In this document: positions 25,694 through 35,000 of the stretch, one piece after another | How positions within the stretch are numbered: the stretch's first letter is position 1 | Layout of the letters: every line of letters starts with the position of its first letter | DNA from: Phocaeicola coprophilus | GTDB lineage: Bacteria > Bacteroidota > Bacteroidia > Bacteroidales > Bacteroidaceae | Direction: 5' to 3' | Assembly (NCBI GenBank): GCA_016900015.1 | Contig: JACJJM010000013.1 | Coordinates: 29,773-93,772, forward strand | Length of the DNA stretch: 64,000 nucleotides | Translations under genes and position numbers: made by a program | The notes under the pieces: model-generated | Seen by the model: only the letters and a program-made list of their open reading frames with translations | Database searches by the model: none | What the model was told of the DNA's origin: nothing

Positions 25694-26434
25694 TTATTTC
25701 AAGAACCCTTGTCTTTTCAGGGCTGCCAAGTAGGTGGCGGACATGGCTTCGTTGTCCTTTTTCGTGTAACGTATGTCGGTGAATATTTGAGCTAATGTTT
25801 CTGTGTGGTTGATTTCCACGAAGTGTTTGTTTTCGGGAAGAGACTCCTTGTAGGCGTACAGTCGGTCTATGTCGGCCGGGGTATAGTCGTGATAGGTTTC
25901 ATCGTGTATGAAGGCTTCCATTGGCAATCGGTCCGGTTGGTCGGGATGCTCATCGGGATAGCCCACAGTGACCGTAGCCACCGGCATGACAAGTTGCGGG
26001 AGCTTCAGGGTGTCGATGAGGACATCGGGTTGATAAATTGTAGTTCCCAGGTAACAGATGCCCAACCCTTTTTCTTCGGCAAGCGTGCAGAATGTTTGTG
26101 CATATAATAAGGTGTCGATGGATGCATTTAGGAAAGACAGGAAGTTTTCATATCCCGGAGTGGCTTTGCGCTGTTCGCACCATACGCTCGTGCGGTGGAA
26201 GTCGGCACAGAATGTGAGCATGACGGGTGCTTCTGTCACCATGGGTTGGTTGAAATGAGCAGGGGCTAACTGTTTTTTCATGCTTGGGTCGCGTGTGACA
26301 ATCACGCTGTAGAGTTGGAGGTTTCCCATGGTGGAGGCTCTTCCGGCCGTTTCCAGCAATTCGTTGAGCAAGGCCGGTTCGATGTCGCGGGCCTGGTATT
26401 TGCGGATGGTTCTTCTTTGTTTTACGTATTCCAT
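25694..26434 (-). CDS. Nitroreductase family protein
   Basis: The 246-residue FMN enzyme begins MEYVKQRRTIRKYQARDIEP, with the 'RRTIRKY' FMN-phosphate motif, and has 'AGRASTMGNLQLYSVIVTRD' and 'EKGLGICYLGTT' flavin-contact regions. It resembles NfsA-type oxygen-insensitive NAD(P)H nitroreductases, which reduce quinones and nitroaromatics. ATG 26434 is preferred to one at 26470 because the latter lies beyond the -7 box. Single-gene unit. Confidence 0.92.
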   Translation of the reverse strand: MEYVKQRRTIRKYQARDIEPALLNELLETAGRASTMGNLQLYSVIVTRDPSMKKQLAPAHFNQPMVTEAPVMLTFCADFHRTSVWCEQRKATPGYENFLSFLNASIDTLLYAQTFCTLAEEKGLGICYLGTTIYQPDVLIDTLKLPQLVMPVATVTVGYPDEHPDQPDRLPMEAFIHDETYHDYTPADIDRLYAYKESLPENKHFVEINHTETLAQIFTDIRYTKKDNEAMSATYLAALKRQGFLK

Positions 26435-26457
26435 AGTTCTTTTAGTTTTGTGAGAAG

Positions 26458-26487
26458 CAAATATAGTCAAATATCTGATAAAGGCAA
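26458..26487 (-). promoter_or_regulatory. Nitroreductase promoter
   Basis: Minus strand: TTG (26487-26485), 19-bp spacer, TATATTTG (26465-26458). Good Bacteroidota match; 23 bp from the ATG. Confidence 0.65.
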
Positions 26488-26676
26488 CTTACAGACTCCT
26501 TCTTTTTCAACAGGTAATGGTAAGTTTTCAACAACTGGAAATATCGTATCGTATGACAAATTTCCATTTTGGAAAACTTTTATTCATTTTGTTTTGTGTA
26601 AATCGTTGATATACAATAGTGTCTTTTCTTGTTTTGGAAAACTTAACATCGGGTCTAAATTTAGATATGGAAAATC

Positions 26677-26707
26677 TTGGCGGTTACGGAAATCATGTAT
26701 AGCTTTG
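26677..26707 (+). promoter_or_regulatory. Ribonucleotide reductase promoter
   Basis: TTG (26677-26679), 20-bp spacer, TAGCTTTG (26700-26707). The 357-bp divergent space also holds three copies of a TGGAAAA-like word (around 26574, 26635, 26669). No cobalamin riboswitch and no clear pair of NrdR boxes was seen. Confidence 0.6.
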
Positions 26708-26791
26708 CCGACACATTTCATTAACCTTGTCCATCCTTCTACCGGATACCCGTCGTGGTGACATTATACTAGAAACTTAAACATATTTATT

Positions 26792-29329
26792 GTGGAAAAG
26801 CAAACTTATACGTATGACGAAGCGTTCAATGCCTCTCTGGATTATTTCGGAGGGGATGAATTGGCTGCCCGTGTTTGGGTCAACAAATACGCAGTCAAGG
26901 ACTCGTTTGGAAACATCTATGAGAAGTCTCCAGTCGATATGCATTGGCGCATAGCCAATGAAGTGGCCCGAATCGAGGCGAAGTACCCTAACCCCTTGTC
27001 TGCCCAGCAGCTCTTCGATCTGATGGACCACTTCCGTTACATCGTTCCTCAGGGAAGCCCTATGACTGGCATCGGAAACGATTACCAGATTGCCTCCTTG
27101 TCAAATTGCTTTGTGATTGGGATGGACGGTTCTGCCGACTCCTATGGAGCAATTATCCGTATCGACGAAGAGCAGGTGCAGCTCATGAAGCGTCGCGGTG
27201 GAGTCGGGCATGATCTCTCACACATCCGCCCCAAAGGCTCTCCTGTCAAGAACTCTGCTCTCACTTCCACCGGACTTGTTCCCTTTATGGAGCGTTATTC
27301 GAACTCTACCCGCGAAGTGGCCCAGGACGGACGACGCGGTGCTCTGATGCTGAGCGTATCCATCAAGCATCCCGATTCGGAAGCATTCATCGACGCCAAA
27401 ATGACTGAGGGAAAGGTGACCGGAGCTAACGTCTCTGTCAAACTGGATGATGAGTTCATGCAGGCTGCCATCGATGGAAAGCCCTACACACAGCAGTTTC
27501 CCATCGACTCGTCCCATCCGAAGGTGAAGAAGGAAATCGACGCGTCCGCCCTCTGGAAGAAGATTGTCCACAATGCCTGGAAGTCTGCCGAGCCCGGAGT
27601 ACTGTTCTGGGACACCATCATCCGCGAGTCTGTCCCTGATTGCTACGCCGACCTGGGCTACAAGACCGTGTCCACAAACCCCTGTGGAGAGATACCTCTC
27701 TGTCCCTACGACTCGTGCCGACTGCTGGCTATCAACCTCTACTCCTACGTTGTCAACCCATTTACACCCGAAGCCTATTTCGACTTCGACACGTTCAAGC
27801 AACATGTCGGCTATGCCCAGCGCATTATGGACGACATTATCGACCTGGAGTTGGAGAAAATCGACTCCATCATGGCCAAAGTCAAGTCCGACCCTGAGAG
27901 CGAAGAAGTCAAAGGCTCTGAGGAGCACCTTTGGGAGAAGATATATAAAAAGACCGGGCAGGGACGCCGCACTGGTGTCGGCATCACGGCCGAAGGCGAT
28001 ATGCTTGCGGCCATGGGACTGCGCTACGGGACGGAAGAGGCTACGGCCTTCTCTGAGGAAGTCCACCGGACTGTCGCCCTCATGGCCTACCGCTCTTCCG
28101 TCATGATGGCCAAGGAGCGCGGCGCTTTCAGCATCTATGACAGCGAGCGGGAAAAGGACAATCCCTTCATCAACCGCCTCCGCGAAGCCGACCCCGAACT
28201 GTATGACCTCATGGTGAAATACGGACGGCGCAACATCGCCTGCCTCACCATCGCACCTACGGGCACGACCAGCCTCATGACACAGACCACTTCAGGCATC
28301 GAGCCTGTATTCATGCCCGTCTACAAGCGCCGTCGCAAGGTCAACCCCAATGACCCCTCAGCCCACATCGACTTCACGGACGACACCGGTGACGCCTTTG
28401 AGGAATACATCGTCTATCACCATAAATTCCTCACCTGGATGGAAGTCAACGGATATGACACCAAGAAGAAATACACCCAGGAAGAGATTGATGACCTTGT
28501 TGCCCGCTCACCGTACTACAAAGCCACCTCGAACGATGTCGACTGGCTCATGAAGGTGCGCATGCAGGGACGTATACAGAAGTGGGTCGACCACTCCATC
28601 AGTGTCACCATCAACCTCCCCAACAGCGTCGACGAAGACCTTGTCAACCGCCTCTATGTCGAAGCCTGGCGTTCAGGCTGCAAGGGATGTACCGTCTATC
28701 GCGACGGCTCCCGTGCCGGCGTCCTCATATCCGCAAAGGAGGAAAAGAAGAAGGAAGAGATGATTTTCAAGCGGCCTGAAATCGTCGAAGTACGCCCTAA
28801 AGTCCTCGAGTGTGACGTTGTCCGCTTCCAGAACAACAAGGAGAAGTGGGTCGCATTCGTAGGCCTGCTCGACGGCCATCCGTATGAAATCTTCACCGGA
28901 TTCCAGGATGACGACGACGGCATTGTGCTCCCAAAATCAGTCACCCACGGACGAATCATCAAAAACATTGATGAGAACGGCAACAAACGCTACGACTTCC
29001 AGTTCGAGAACCGCCGAGGCTACAAGATGACCGTCGAGGGACTGTCCGAACGATTCAATAAGGAATATTGGAATTATGCCAAGCTCATCTCCGGCGTCCT
29101 CCGTTGGCGGATGCCCATTGAGAAGGTGATAAAGCTTGTCGAGTCGCTCCAGTTCGACAATGAGAACATCAACACGTGGAAAAGCGGCGTCGCCCGGGCC
29201 CTGAAGAAATACGTCATCGACGGCACAGAGGCCAAGGGACTGAAGTGTCCCAACTGCGGTCAGGAGACGCTCGTCTACCAGGAAGGATGCCTCATCTGCA
29301 AGACCTGTGGCTCATCCCGTTGCGGATAA
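26792..29329 (+). CDS. nrdJ: Adenosylcobalamin-dependent (class II) ribonucleoside-diphosphate reductase
   Basis: The 845-residue enzyme reduces ribonucleotides to deoxyribonucleotides using a B12-derived radical, without oxygen. Visible motifs are 'SLSNCFVIGMDG' (redox Cys), 'KRRGGVGHDLSHIRPKG', 'STNPCGEIPLCPYDSC' (catalytic Cys in NPCGE), 'CLTIAPTGTTSLM', and a C-terminal Cys-rich domain ('LKCPNCGQETLV...LICKTCGSSRCG') with the thiols that re-reduce the active site. The start is GTG at 26792; no ATG fits. Third-position GC rises strongly along the gene compared with dnaA next door. Confidence 0.95.
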   Translation: MEKQTYTYDEAFNASLDYFGGDELAARVWVNKYAVKDSFGNIYEKSPVDMHWRIANEVARIEAKYPNPLSAQQLFDLMDHFRYIVPQGSPMTGIGNDYQIASLSNCFVIGMDGSADSYGAIIRIDEEQVQLMKRRGGVGHDLSHIRPKGSPVKNSALTSTGLVPFMERYSNSTREVAQDGRRGALMLSVSIKHPDSEAFIDAKMTEGKVTGANVSVKLDDEFMQAAIDGKPYTQQFPIDSSHPKVKKEIDASALWKKIVHNAWKSAEPGVLFWDTIIRESVPDCYADLGYKTVSTNPCGEIPLCPYDSCRLLAINLYSYVVNPFTPEAYFDFDTFKQHVGYAQRIMDDIIDLELEKIDSIMAKVKSDPESEEVKGSEEHLWEKIYKKTGQGRRTGVGITAEGDMLAAMGLRYGTEEATAFSEEVHRTVALMAYRSSVMMAKERGAFSIYDSEREKDNPFINRLREADPELYDLMVKYGRRNIACLTIAPTGTTSLMTQTTSGIEPVFMPVYKRRRKVNPNDPSAHIDFTDDTGDAFEEYIVYHHKFLTWMEVNGYDTKKKYTQEEIDDLVARSPYYKATSNDVDWLMKVRMQGRIQKWVDHSISVTINLPNSVDEDLVNRLYVEAWRSGCKGCTVYRDGSRAGVLISAKEEKKKEEMIFKRPEIVEVRPKVLECDVVRFQNNKEKWVAFVGLLDGHPYEIFTGFQDDDDGIVLPKSVTHGRIIKNIDENGNKRYDFQFENRRGYKMTVEGLSERFNKEYWNYAKLISGVLRWRMPIEKVIKLVESLQFDNENINTWKSGVARALKKYVIDGTEAKGLKCPNCGQETLVYQEGCLICKTCGSSRCG

Positions 29330-29365
29330 GCATAAATCTCATATATTAAATGTTTTAAAGGTTTG

Positions 29366-29406
29366 GGGGAGGTCCGCAGCGATTGCCGCGCCTCCCCTCA
29401 TTTTTC
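29366..29406 (+). terminator. Terminator after nrdJ
   Basis: GGGGAGG (29366-29372) pairs with CCTCCCC (29391-29397), followed by CATTTTTC. It separates nrdJ from folB. Confidence 0.7.
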
Positions 29407-29429
29407 TCCTAAAGCATCAGACAAACACG

Positions 29430-29801
29430 ATGGAACAATACATCACACTCTCCCGCCTGCGTTTCTACTCCCGCCACGGCGTAGACCCACAGGAGCGCCG
29501 CGTCGGCGCCCATTTCACCCTGAGCCTGCGCATCGCGACCGATTTCTCACGCGCCATGACGACCGACGACGTCGCCGATACGCTCGACTACGGGGCTGTC
29601 TACCGTGCCGTCCGTGACGAGATGGACCGTCCCTCGCACCTGCTCGAGCACGTGGCCGGACGTATCCTGCGCCGCCTCTTTGCCGACTTCCCGTGCATCG
29701 AGTCCGTCGCCCTGGAGCTGACGAAGGACAATCCCCCCATGGGAGCCGACTGCCTCGGGGCAGGCATTGCCGTCACAGTCTCGCGGGCGGATTTCGAGTG
29801 A
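29430..29801 (+). CDS. folB: Dihydroneopterin aldolase
   Basis: The 123-residue folate-pathway enzyme converts 7,8-dihydroneopterin to 6-hydroxymethyl-dihydropterin. It begins MEQYITLSRLRFYSRHGVDP, and has 'ADTLDYGAVYRAVRDEM' (active-site Tyr), 'LLEHVAGRI' (the conserved Glu) and 'KDNPPMGADCLGAGIAVT'. A frame open from 29307 overlaps nrdJ and the terminator and is rejected. Normal family length. Confidence 0.93.
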   Translation: MEQYITLSRLRFYSRHGVDPQERRVGAHFTLSLRIATDFSRAMTTDDVADTLDYGAVYRAVRDEMDRPSHLLEHVAGRILRRLFADFPCIESVALELTKDNPPMGADCLGAGIAVTVSRADFE

Positions 29802-30103
29802 CATCATGACATACGGGCACAAAGTCCCGGGACGGACGGGAGCGACTTCTACATCTTCAACTCTTCCAAGCTCAAATCATCTCCCCACATCCCGCGGCTC
29901 TTTGTGCCCTTCTTCACTCCCGTCCCCGCTTCCTTTCTGCATTTTGTAAATATAAATCAGTACTTCTCCAGTGCTCGTTTCCCTTATTTTCCCCTCCCTG
30001 TCCCGTTCCCGTCTCCTCCCGTCCGCGTCGTCTGTGGGTCTTTTTTAGGTGCTTACACAATGCCTTGTCCGTCAGGGGTTTGGTAAAATTCCGGATGGAG
30101 TGT

Positions 30104-30235
30104 GGATAAGATACGTACTTATCTAGGATGAGATACGTACTGATGTAGGATGACATCGGATGTCATCCTGGATGAAGTCTGACCTCATCCCGTCAAAGGT
30201 CAGACCTTATCCTACCAAAGGTCTGACCTTTGGTC
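30104..30235. repeat. Array of six 22-bp tandem palindromes
   Basis: Six head-to-tail 22-bp units start at 30104, 30126, 30148, 30170, 30192 and 30214. Each has its dyad axis at position 11 (a 21-bp palindrome plus one spacer base). Arm match is 9/9 in unit 3 (GGATGACAT with ATGTCATCC), 9/10 in unit 4, 10/10 in unit 6 (ACCAAAGGTC with GACCTTTGGT), 6/6 of the outer arm in unit 1 (GATAAG with CTTATC), weaker in units 2 and 5. Sequences differ between units while symmetry stays. The array lies between convergent folB and sdaA; the flanks (29802-30103, 30236-30448) hold nothing else I recognise. Confidence 0.85.
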
Positions 30236-30448
30236 TGCTCATGTCCGAAGAGTGTCTGTGAGAGGTGTGTGGTGAATGGTGGTTTTGTACGGAATATTCT
30301 TAGATGCCATACGGCCTTTCCGCATGAGAATAGCGAAGGGACGCCCGCCCCGTCCGTCCGCCGTCCGGTCTGCATCCGCGAGTGTTTGCAGGTCGCTTCG
30401 TGGCTGACGGACACACAGGGCGTGCGTCCCTTCGAATCTGTTCGGGGG

Positions 30449-31663
30449 TCAATGTCCCTCCATCGGGCTGTAGTCCTTGGCCAGTCCGCCTTCGCCCGTC
30501 TCCTTGTACAGGGAGGGGATGTCATGGCCCGTCTGCTTCATGACCTCGACCACCTTGTCGAACGACACACGGTGCGTGCCGTCGGTGAACGTGGCATAGA
30601 TGTTGGCGTCCAACGCCCGCGCTGCGGCGTAGGCATTGCGCTCGATGCAGGGTATCTGCACCAGGCCGCAGACGGGGTCGCATGTCATGCCGAGGTGGTG
30701 TTCCAACCCCATCTCGGCGGCATACTCTATCTGGGCAGGGCTTCCGCCGAAGAGCTGCGTCGCGGCTGCTGACGCCATCGCGCAGGCCACGCCCACTTCG
30801 CCTTGGCAGCCCACTTCGGCTCCGGAGATGGATGCCCTCGTGCGTGCGATGTTGCCGATTAGGCCCGCTGTGGCCAATGCCCGCAGGATGCGCATCTCTG
30901 TGAACGCGCGGTTGTCCCTGAGGTGATAGAGCACGGCGGGGATGACACCACACGAGCCACAGGTCGGGGCCGTGACGATGCGCCCTCCGGATGCGTTTTC
31001 TTCGCTGACGGCCAGTGCATAGGCGAAGACAAGTCCGCGGGAGCGGAGCGAGTCCTTGTAGCCCAGGGCCTTGATGTAGTAGGCAGCGGCCTTGCGTCGA
31101 AGGTTGAGCGGGCCGGGGAGGACACCCTCCTGTTCGAGTCCCCGTTCGACGGCCTCCTGCATCGTGCGCCAGACTTCGGCCAGATAGTCCCAGAGGTCGG
31201 ATTCCTCGCACATCTGGACGTATTCCCAATAGCTCCGTCCCGTGTGTTCACACCAGTGCATGATGTCGACGAGGGAGTCCAGCTCGTAGATGTCCTTCTC
31301 GCCGGGCATGGTCTTCCCCTCTTCGGCCAGTGCGCCTCCTCCGACGCTGTAGACAGTCCATTGCTCGGTGACTGTGCCGTGGGTATCAATGGCTTTGAAC
31401 AGCATTCCGTTCGGGTGGAAGGGGAGGAACACTTTGGGCTTCCAGAGGATGCGGACGGGGGCGTGGGTGGAGAGGACGTTGTTGATGGCCACGTCAGTCA
31501 TGTGGCCACGTCCGGTCGCAGCCAGGCTGCCATAGAGTGTGACCTCGAAGGATGTGGCTTCGGGATGGCGCGCGAGGAACATCTCGGCGGCTTTGTGCGG
31601 GCCCATGGTATGGCTGCTCGATGGGCCTTGTCCGATGCGGTATATTTCCTTGATGCTCTTCAT
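30449..31663 (-). CDS. sdaA: L-serine ammonia-lyase, iron-sulfur type
   Basis: The 404-residue single-chain serine dehydratase converts L-serine to pyruvate and ammonia with a [4Fe-4S] cluster. It has the N-terminal beta domain ('[19 protein letters not shown]', active-site SSSHT) and the C-terminal alpha domain with cluster cysteines in '[13 protein letters not shown]' and '[18 protein letters not shown]'. The ATG follows directly on the nucleotidyltransferase stop codon (TAA then ATG), so the two are one operon. Confidence 0.95.
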   Translation of the reverse strand: MKSIKEIYRIGQGPSSSHTMGPHKAAEMFLARHPEATSFEVTLYGSLAATGRGHMTDVAINNVLSTHAPVRILWKPKVFLPFHPNGMLFKAIDTHGTVTEQWTVYSVGGGALAEEGKTMPGEKDIYELDSLVDIMHWCEHTGRSYWEYVQMCEESDLWDYLAEVWRTMQEAVERGLEQEGVLPGPLNLRRKAAAYYIKALGYKDSLRSRGLVFAYALAVSEENASGGRIVTAPTCGSCGVIPAVLYHLRDNRAFTEMRILRALATAGLIGNIARTRASISGAEVGCQGEVGVACAMASAAATQLFGGSPAQIEYAAEMGLEHHLGMTCDPVCGLVQIPCIERNAYAAARALDANIYATFTDGTHRVSFDKVVEVMKQTGHDIPSLYKETGEGGLAKDYSPMEGH

Positions 31664-32569
31664 TTAGAACAGTTTGGCAGGATAGACGCCTTCGTCAGCG
31701 AGGCGTTTGAACTTGTCGACGACGGCTTGGCGGTCAGCAGCGTAGGTCACGCCAAACCAGCGGCTGGTGGTGTCGAGGACGCTGACGGAAGCCGTTCCGT
31801 CCGTGATGAGGCGGTTGACGACGAGGGGGATGAAGTATTCGGCTTTCGGTTCCTGGATGTGTTCCTGCAGGAACTCGATGAAGAATTGTTCGGAGTGGCG
31901 GAAATAGTCAGGCGTGAAGCCCCACATGTTCATTGACACAGGGGTGTCGTCGGGGACAGCCACCCAGTGTCCAGCTTCGTCCTTGTAGCAGACAGGGCCA
32001 TCGACGCGCATGATTTCGGTGCGTTCGACGACCGAAGTGAGGTGTCCTTCGGCATTGGTCTCACAAATGCCGCGTGCGACGCTGCCACTTTCCGAGAGGG
32101 TGTTGCCGACGCGGAAGCCCACCATGCAGTAGCGGTCCGTGCTTCCTTCAGGCAGCGCGGCGAGCCAGCGTCCGATGACTTCGAAGCTGTCACGGCCATA
32201 GTAGTCGTCAGCATTGATGACGGCAAAAGGTTCGCGGATGACGTCTTTGGCCATGAGCACGGCGTGGTTCGTCCCCCAGGGTTTCACGCGTCCTTCGGGC
32301 ACGGTGAATCCTTCGGGCAGTTTGTCGAGTGACTGGTAGACCACTTCTGTCGGGATGTGGCCTTCATATTTGCTCAACACCTTGGCGCGGAAGTCTGTGT
32401 CGAAGTCTTTACGGATGACGAATACGACCTTGCCAAATCCTGCGCGTATGGCGTCATAGATGGAGTAGTCCATGATGGTCTCTCCGCTCGGGCCCAGACT
32501 GTCAAGCTGTTTGAGTCCTCCATAGCGACTGCCCATGCCGGCAGCCAGTACAAAAAGGGTTGGTTTCAT
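31664..32569 (-). CDS. Sugar-phosphate nucleotidyltransferase family protein
   Basis: The 301-residue NTP transferase begins MKPTLFVLAAGMGSRYGGLK, with the glycine-rich NTP-binding loop; 'FAVINADDYYGRDSF' carries the metal-binding acidic pair. The family activates sugar phosphates as nucleotide sugars or amino-sugar precursors. This Bacteroidota subgroup is annotated only as nucleotidyltransferase, and no sugar pathway genes are nearby. It is the first gene of a two-gene operon with sdaA. Confidence 0.88.
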   Translation of the reverse strand: MKPTLFVLAAGMGSRYGGLKQLDSLGPSGETIMDYSIYDAIRAGFGKVVFVIRKDFDTDFRAKVLSKYEGHIPTEVVYQSLDKLPEGFTVPEGRVKPWGTNHAVLMAKDVIREPFAVINADDYYGRDSFEVIGRWLAALPEGSTDRYCMVGFRVGNTLSESGSVARGICETNAEGHLTSVVERTEIMRVDGPVCYKDEAGHWVAVPDDTPVSMNMWGFTPDYFRHSEQFFIEFLQEHIQEPKAEYFIPLVVNRLITDGTASVSVLDTTSRWFGVTYAADRQAVVDKFKRLADEGVYPAKLF

Positions 32570-32636
32570 GATGATATGTGTATTTAAAGGGTTTAAGTTG
32601 TATTCTCGTGGGGTTCATATCCCCGCTTTCGCACTG

Positions 32637-32644
32637 CAAAGCTA
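32637..32644 (-). promoter_or_regulatory. Putative promoter -7 box for nucleotidyltransferase-sdaA
   Basis: Minus strand TAGCTTTG (TAnnTTTG), about 68 bp before the ATG at 32569. No good -33 box. Confidence 0.45.
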
Positions 32645-32690
32645 TGGAAAATCGCCCAATCGGACGCATGCTTCGAGGTGTTTTTCTGCG

Positions 32691-35000
32691 TCAGAAGGGG
32701 TATCCGATGGCAAAGTGCCACCCGATGCCGTCCCAGAACTTCGGGATGTTGTAATATCCCTTGCGCGAAGTTTCATAGGGGGCATGCAGTCCGATGCCCA
32801 TGTCGAGGCGAAGTACGAGGAATTCCAAGTCATAACGCAGTCCGACGCCGGTGCCCAAGGCTATCTGCTTGCCGAAGTCTTTGAGCGTGAATTTCGCCCC
32901 GGGACGTTGCGGGTCGTCGCGGATGAGCCAGATGTTGCCTGCGTCGAGGAACGTAGCTCCTTGCAGGTCGCCAAAGATGGGGAAGCGCAGCTCCACGTTG
33001 GCCTCCAGCTTCAGGTCGCCGGTCTGGTCGATGTAGGAATACATGCCGGAGCGTGGCTGGTAGCGTCCGGGACCGAGCGAACGCACGGTGAAGGCGCGGA
33101 TGCTGTTGGCTCCGCCGATGTAGAACTGCTCGCTGTAGGGTGCGACGGATGAATTGCCGTAGGCATAGATGACGCCTCCGAACACGCGCGTGGCCAGACT
33201 GACTTCGCGTGTGAGCCGGTAGGTCTTGCGCAGCTCCGTGGTCAGCTTGACGAACTGTGCGAAGGGGTTGCCCAGCAGGTTTTTGTCTTTCTCACGAAAC
33301 GATTTGCCGAAGATGGCATAGATGCCGGAGGTGATATTGCCTGACGAGGTGATGGACGTCTCCCACCATGTATGGTTGCGCCGGCGCTTGAAGTTACTGT
33401 CGTCGTAGGTGTACGTATAGCTCATGGCCGGGATAAACTGGTCTTGCATACTGATGTAGAGTGCCTGGTTGGCATTACGTATGGAGTCGAACTTCTGGGT
33501 CGTGCTTTGGAGGACGTTGAAGGTGAGCCGCAACGGGGTGAACGTATGTTGTGAGGTGGGCGAGGTCTGGATGGTGTAGGAAGCAGTCCCGCCGAAGGAG
33601 AGCATTTTGTAGTAGCTTGCGCGGTTGAGCTTCTCCATGTAGATTTTGAACTGTGACGTGCGTTTAAAGGGCGACCACCTGGATTTGTAGAACGGGATGA
33701 CGAGCCGCGGGTAGTCCACTGATGCGGAGATGCCATAACTGTAGGAGTTGATGACCGAACTGTTGCCTTCCACTGAGGAGCCTGTCTGCCACTCGTATGA
33801 CCCGTCGAGCTGGACGGAAAACGTTTCGCCCCCGCGGAACGCATTGCGTTTGGACACGGCAAAGGATGCTCCCGGTCCGAGCTGGTCGTTGCTCTTTGAC
33901 TTGAAGTCAAACTCCAGCTCGCTGTCCAGCAGCTTGTCGAAGCGGGTGTTGATGTCGAGGTCCAGCACGTTCTCCCGTCCCGTGGTGTCGCGCGGGGTAT
34001 ATTGGAACTCGACGGAACTGAACAATCCCATGCTGTTGATGTTTTCCTGTGTGTATTGTTGCCGTTGGGCCGAATAGAGATCTCCCGGCCGGAAGCGGAA
34101 GTTGTCAAACAGTACACTGGGACGCAGGGGGATTTTGTCTCCGTTGTAATTGATGGCTATGCCCGGCCGGGTGATGGAATGCTCGAAGGGCCGGAACTGC
34201 TGGTTGTCGTACATGTTCAGGCGTAAGTCTCCGAGCGTGTATTGCCGGTTCACTTGGGGGTGCAGGCCGGCCACCGGCTTCATCTTGAGTGAGGCATATC
34301 CCGGCCGTTGGATGGTATCGGCCAGATAGGAGATGTAGTTCGCACGGTAGTAGTAGTAACCATGGTTGCGGAGCAGGGTCGAGATGCGGTTGCGTTCGGC
34401 TTCGAGCTGGGTGACGTTGAAGTTCTCTCCCGGACGGAGGAACGTTTCCCTCGTGTGGGCGTGGATGATGCTGTCGGCCTGTGCCGGGAAGCCTTCGTAG
34501 GCCAGGGTATCGATGAAGTATGGTTTCTGCATATCGACCACATAGCGCACTTTTGCCTTCTTGGGATTCTTTTTGTCCGGGAGCACTTCGTAGTCCACTT
34601 TTCCTTGGAAATAGCCATAATTGTGAAGCACGTTGGTTGCCACTTTGGCTCGTAGTTCGGGGTTGACGGTCGAGATGAAGACCGGTGTCGCTGCAAACTT
34701 GTTGAACACCCAACGTCCGAATTTGGATGTACTGTTGACGTACTTATTGTAAATCCACAGCTTGTAGGGGAAAGGTATGCGTATGGACGAACTTCCCAAA
34801 AAGGCATTGTTGGGAGCACATGCCAGTGCGGCGTTGACTTCTTCGAGGGTGGTGTTTCCCGCGTCGCTTTTGTCCTTGTTGAGTATTTCAGTGTCCTTGA
34901 TGCCGGTGTAGAGCACCTCTTCGCTTGGCAGGTTCTTGGTGGTGGAACATGCGGCCAGCAAGGCTGACAGGGATAGGATGTATAATAGGTGTAGTTTCAT
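32691..35000 (-). CDS. tamL: TamL: lipidated TamA/BamA-family outer-membrane assembly protein
   Basis: The 769-residue protein has a lipoprotein signal ('LLYILSLSALLAACSTTKN', lipobox LAAC), POTRA-like domains in the first 350 residues (e.g. 'RNHGYYYYRANYISYLADT'), and a C-terminal Omp85 barrel with the 'GGANSIRAFTVRSLGPG' segment (VRGF-like motif region) and final strand 'GIGWHFAIGYPF'. Lipidated TamA relatives in Bacteroidota are called TamL. Its ATG overlaps the tamB TGA by 4 bp (ATGA), so the two are coupled. Together they should help insert outer-membrane proteins or move phospholipids. Confidence 0.9.
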   Translation of the reverse strand: MKLHLLYILSLSALLAACSTTKNLPSEEVLYTGIKDTEILNKDKSDAGNTTLEEVNAALACAPNNAFLGSSSIRIPFPYKLWIYNKYVNSTSKFGRWVFNKFAATPVFISTVNPELRAKVATNVLHNYGYFQGKVDYEVLPDKKNPKKAKVRYVVDMQKPYFIDTLAYEGFPAQADSIIHAHTRETFLRPGENFNVTQLEAERNRISTLLRNHGYYYYRANYISYLADTIQRPGYASLKMKPVAGLHPQVNRQYTLGDLRLNMYDNQQFRPFEHSITRPGIAINYNGDKIPLRPSVLFDNFRFRPGDLYSAQRQQYTQENINSMGLFSSVEFQYTPRDTTGRENVLDLDINTRFDKLLDSELEFDFKSKSNDQLGPGASFAVSKRNAFRGGETFSVQLDGSYEWQTGSSVEGNSSVINSYSYGISASVDYPRLVIPFYKSRWSPFKRTSQFKIYMEKLNRASYYKMLSFGGTASYTIQTSPTSQHTFTPLRLTFNVLQSTTQKFDSIRNANQALYISMQDQFIPAMSYTYTYDDSNFKRRRNHTWWETSITSSGNITSGIYAIFGKSFREKDKNLLGNPFAQFVKLTTELRKTYRLTREVSLATRVFGGVIYAYGNSSVAPYSEQFYIGGANSIRAFTVRSLGPGRYQPRSGMYSYIDQTGDLKLEANVELRFPIFGDLQGATFLDAGNIWLIRDDPQRPGAKFTLKDFGKQIALGTGVGLRYDLEFLVLRLDMGIGLHAPYETSRKGYYNIPKFWDGIGWHFAIGYPF

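Noticed and set aside
26435..26791. Cobalamin riboswitch upstream of the B12-dependent reductase
   Set aside because: No B12-box-like conserved sequence or fitting stem pattern could be found.
30104..30235. CRISPR array
   Set aside because: Units abut without spacers, are only 22 bp and differ in sequence; no cas genes nearby.
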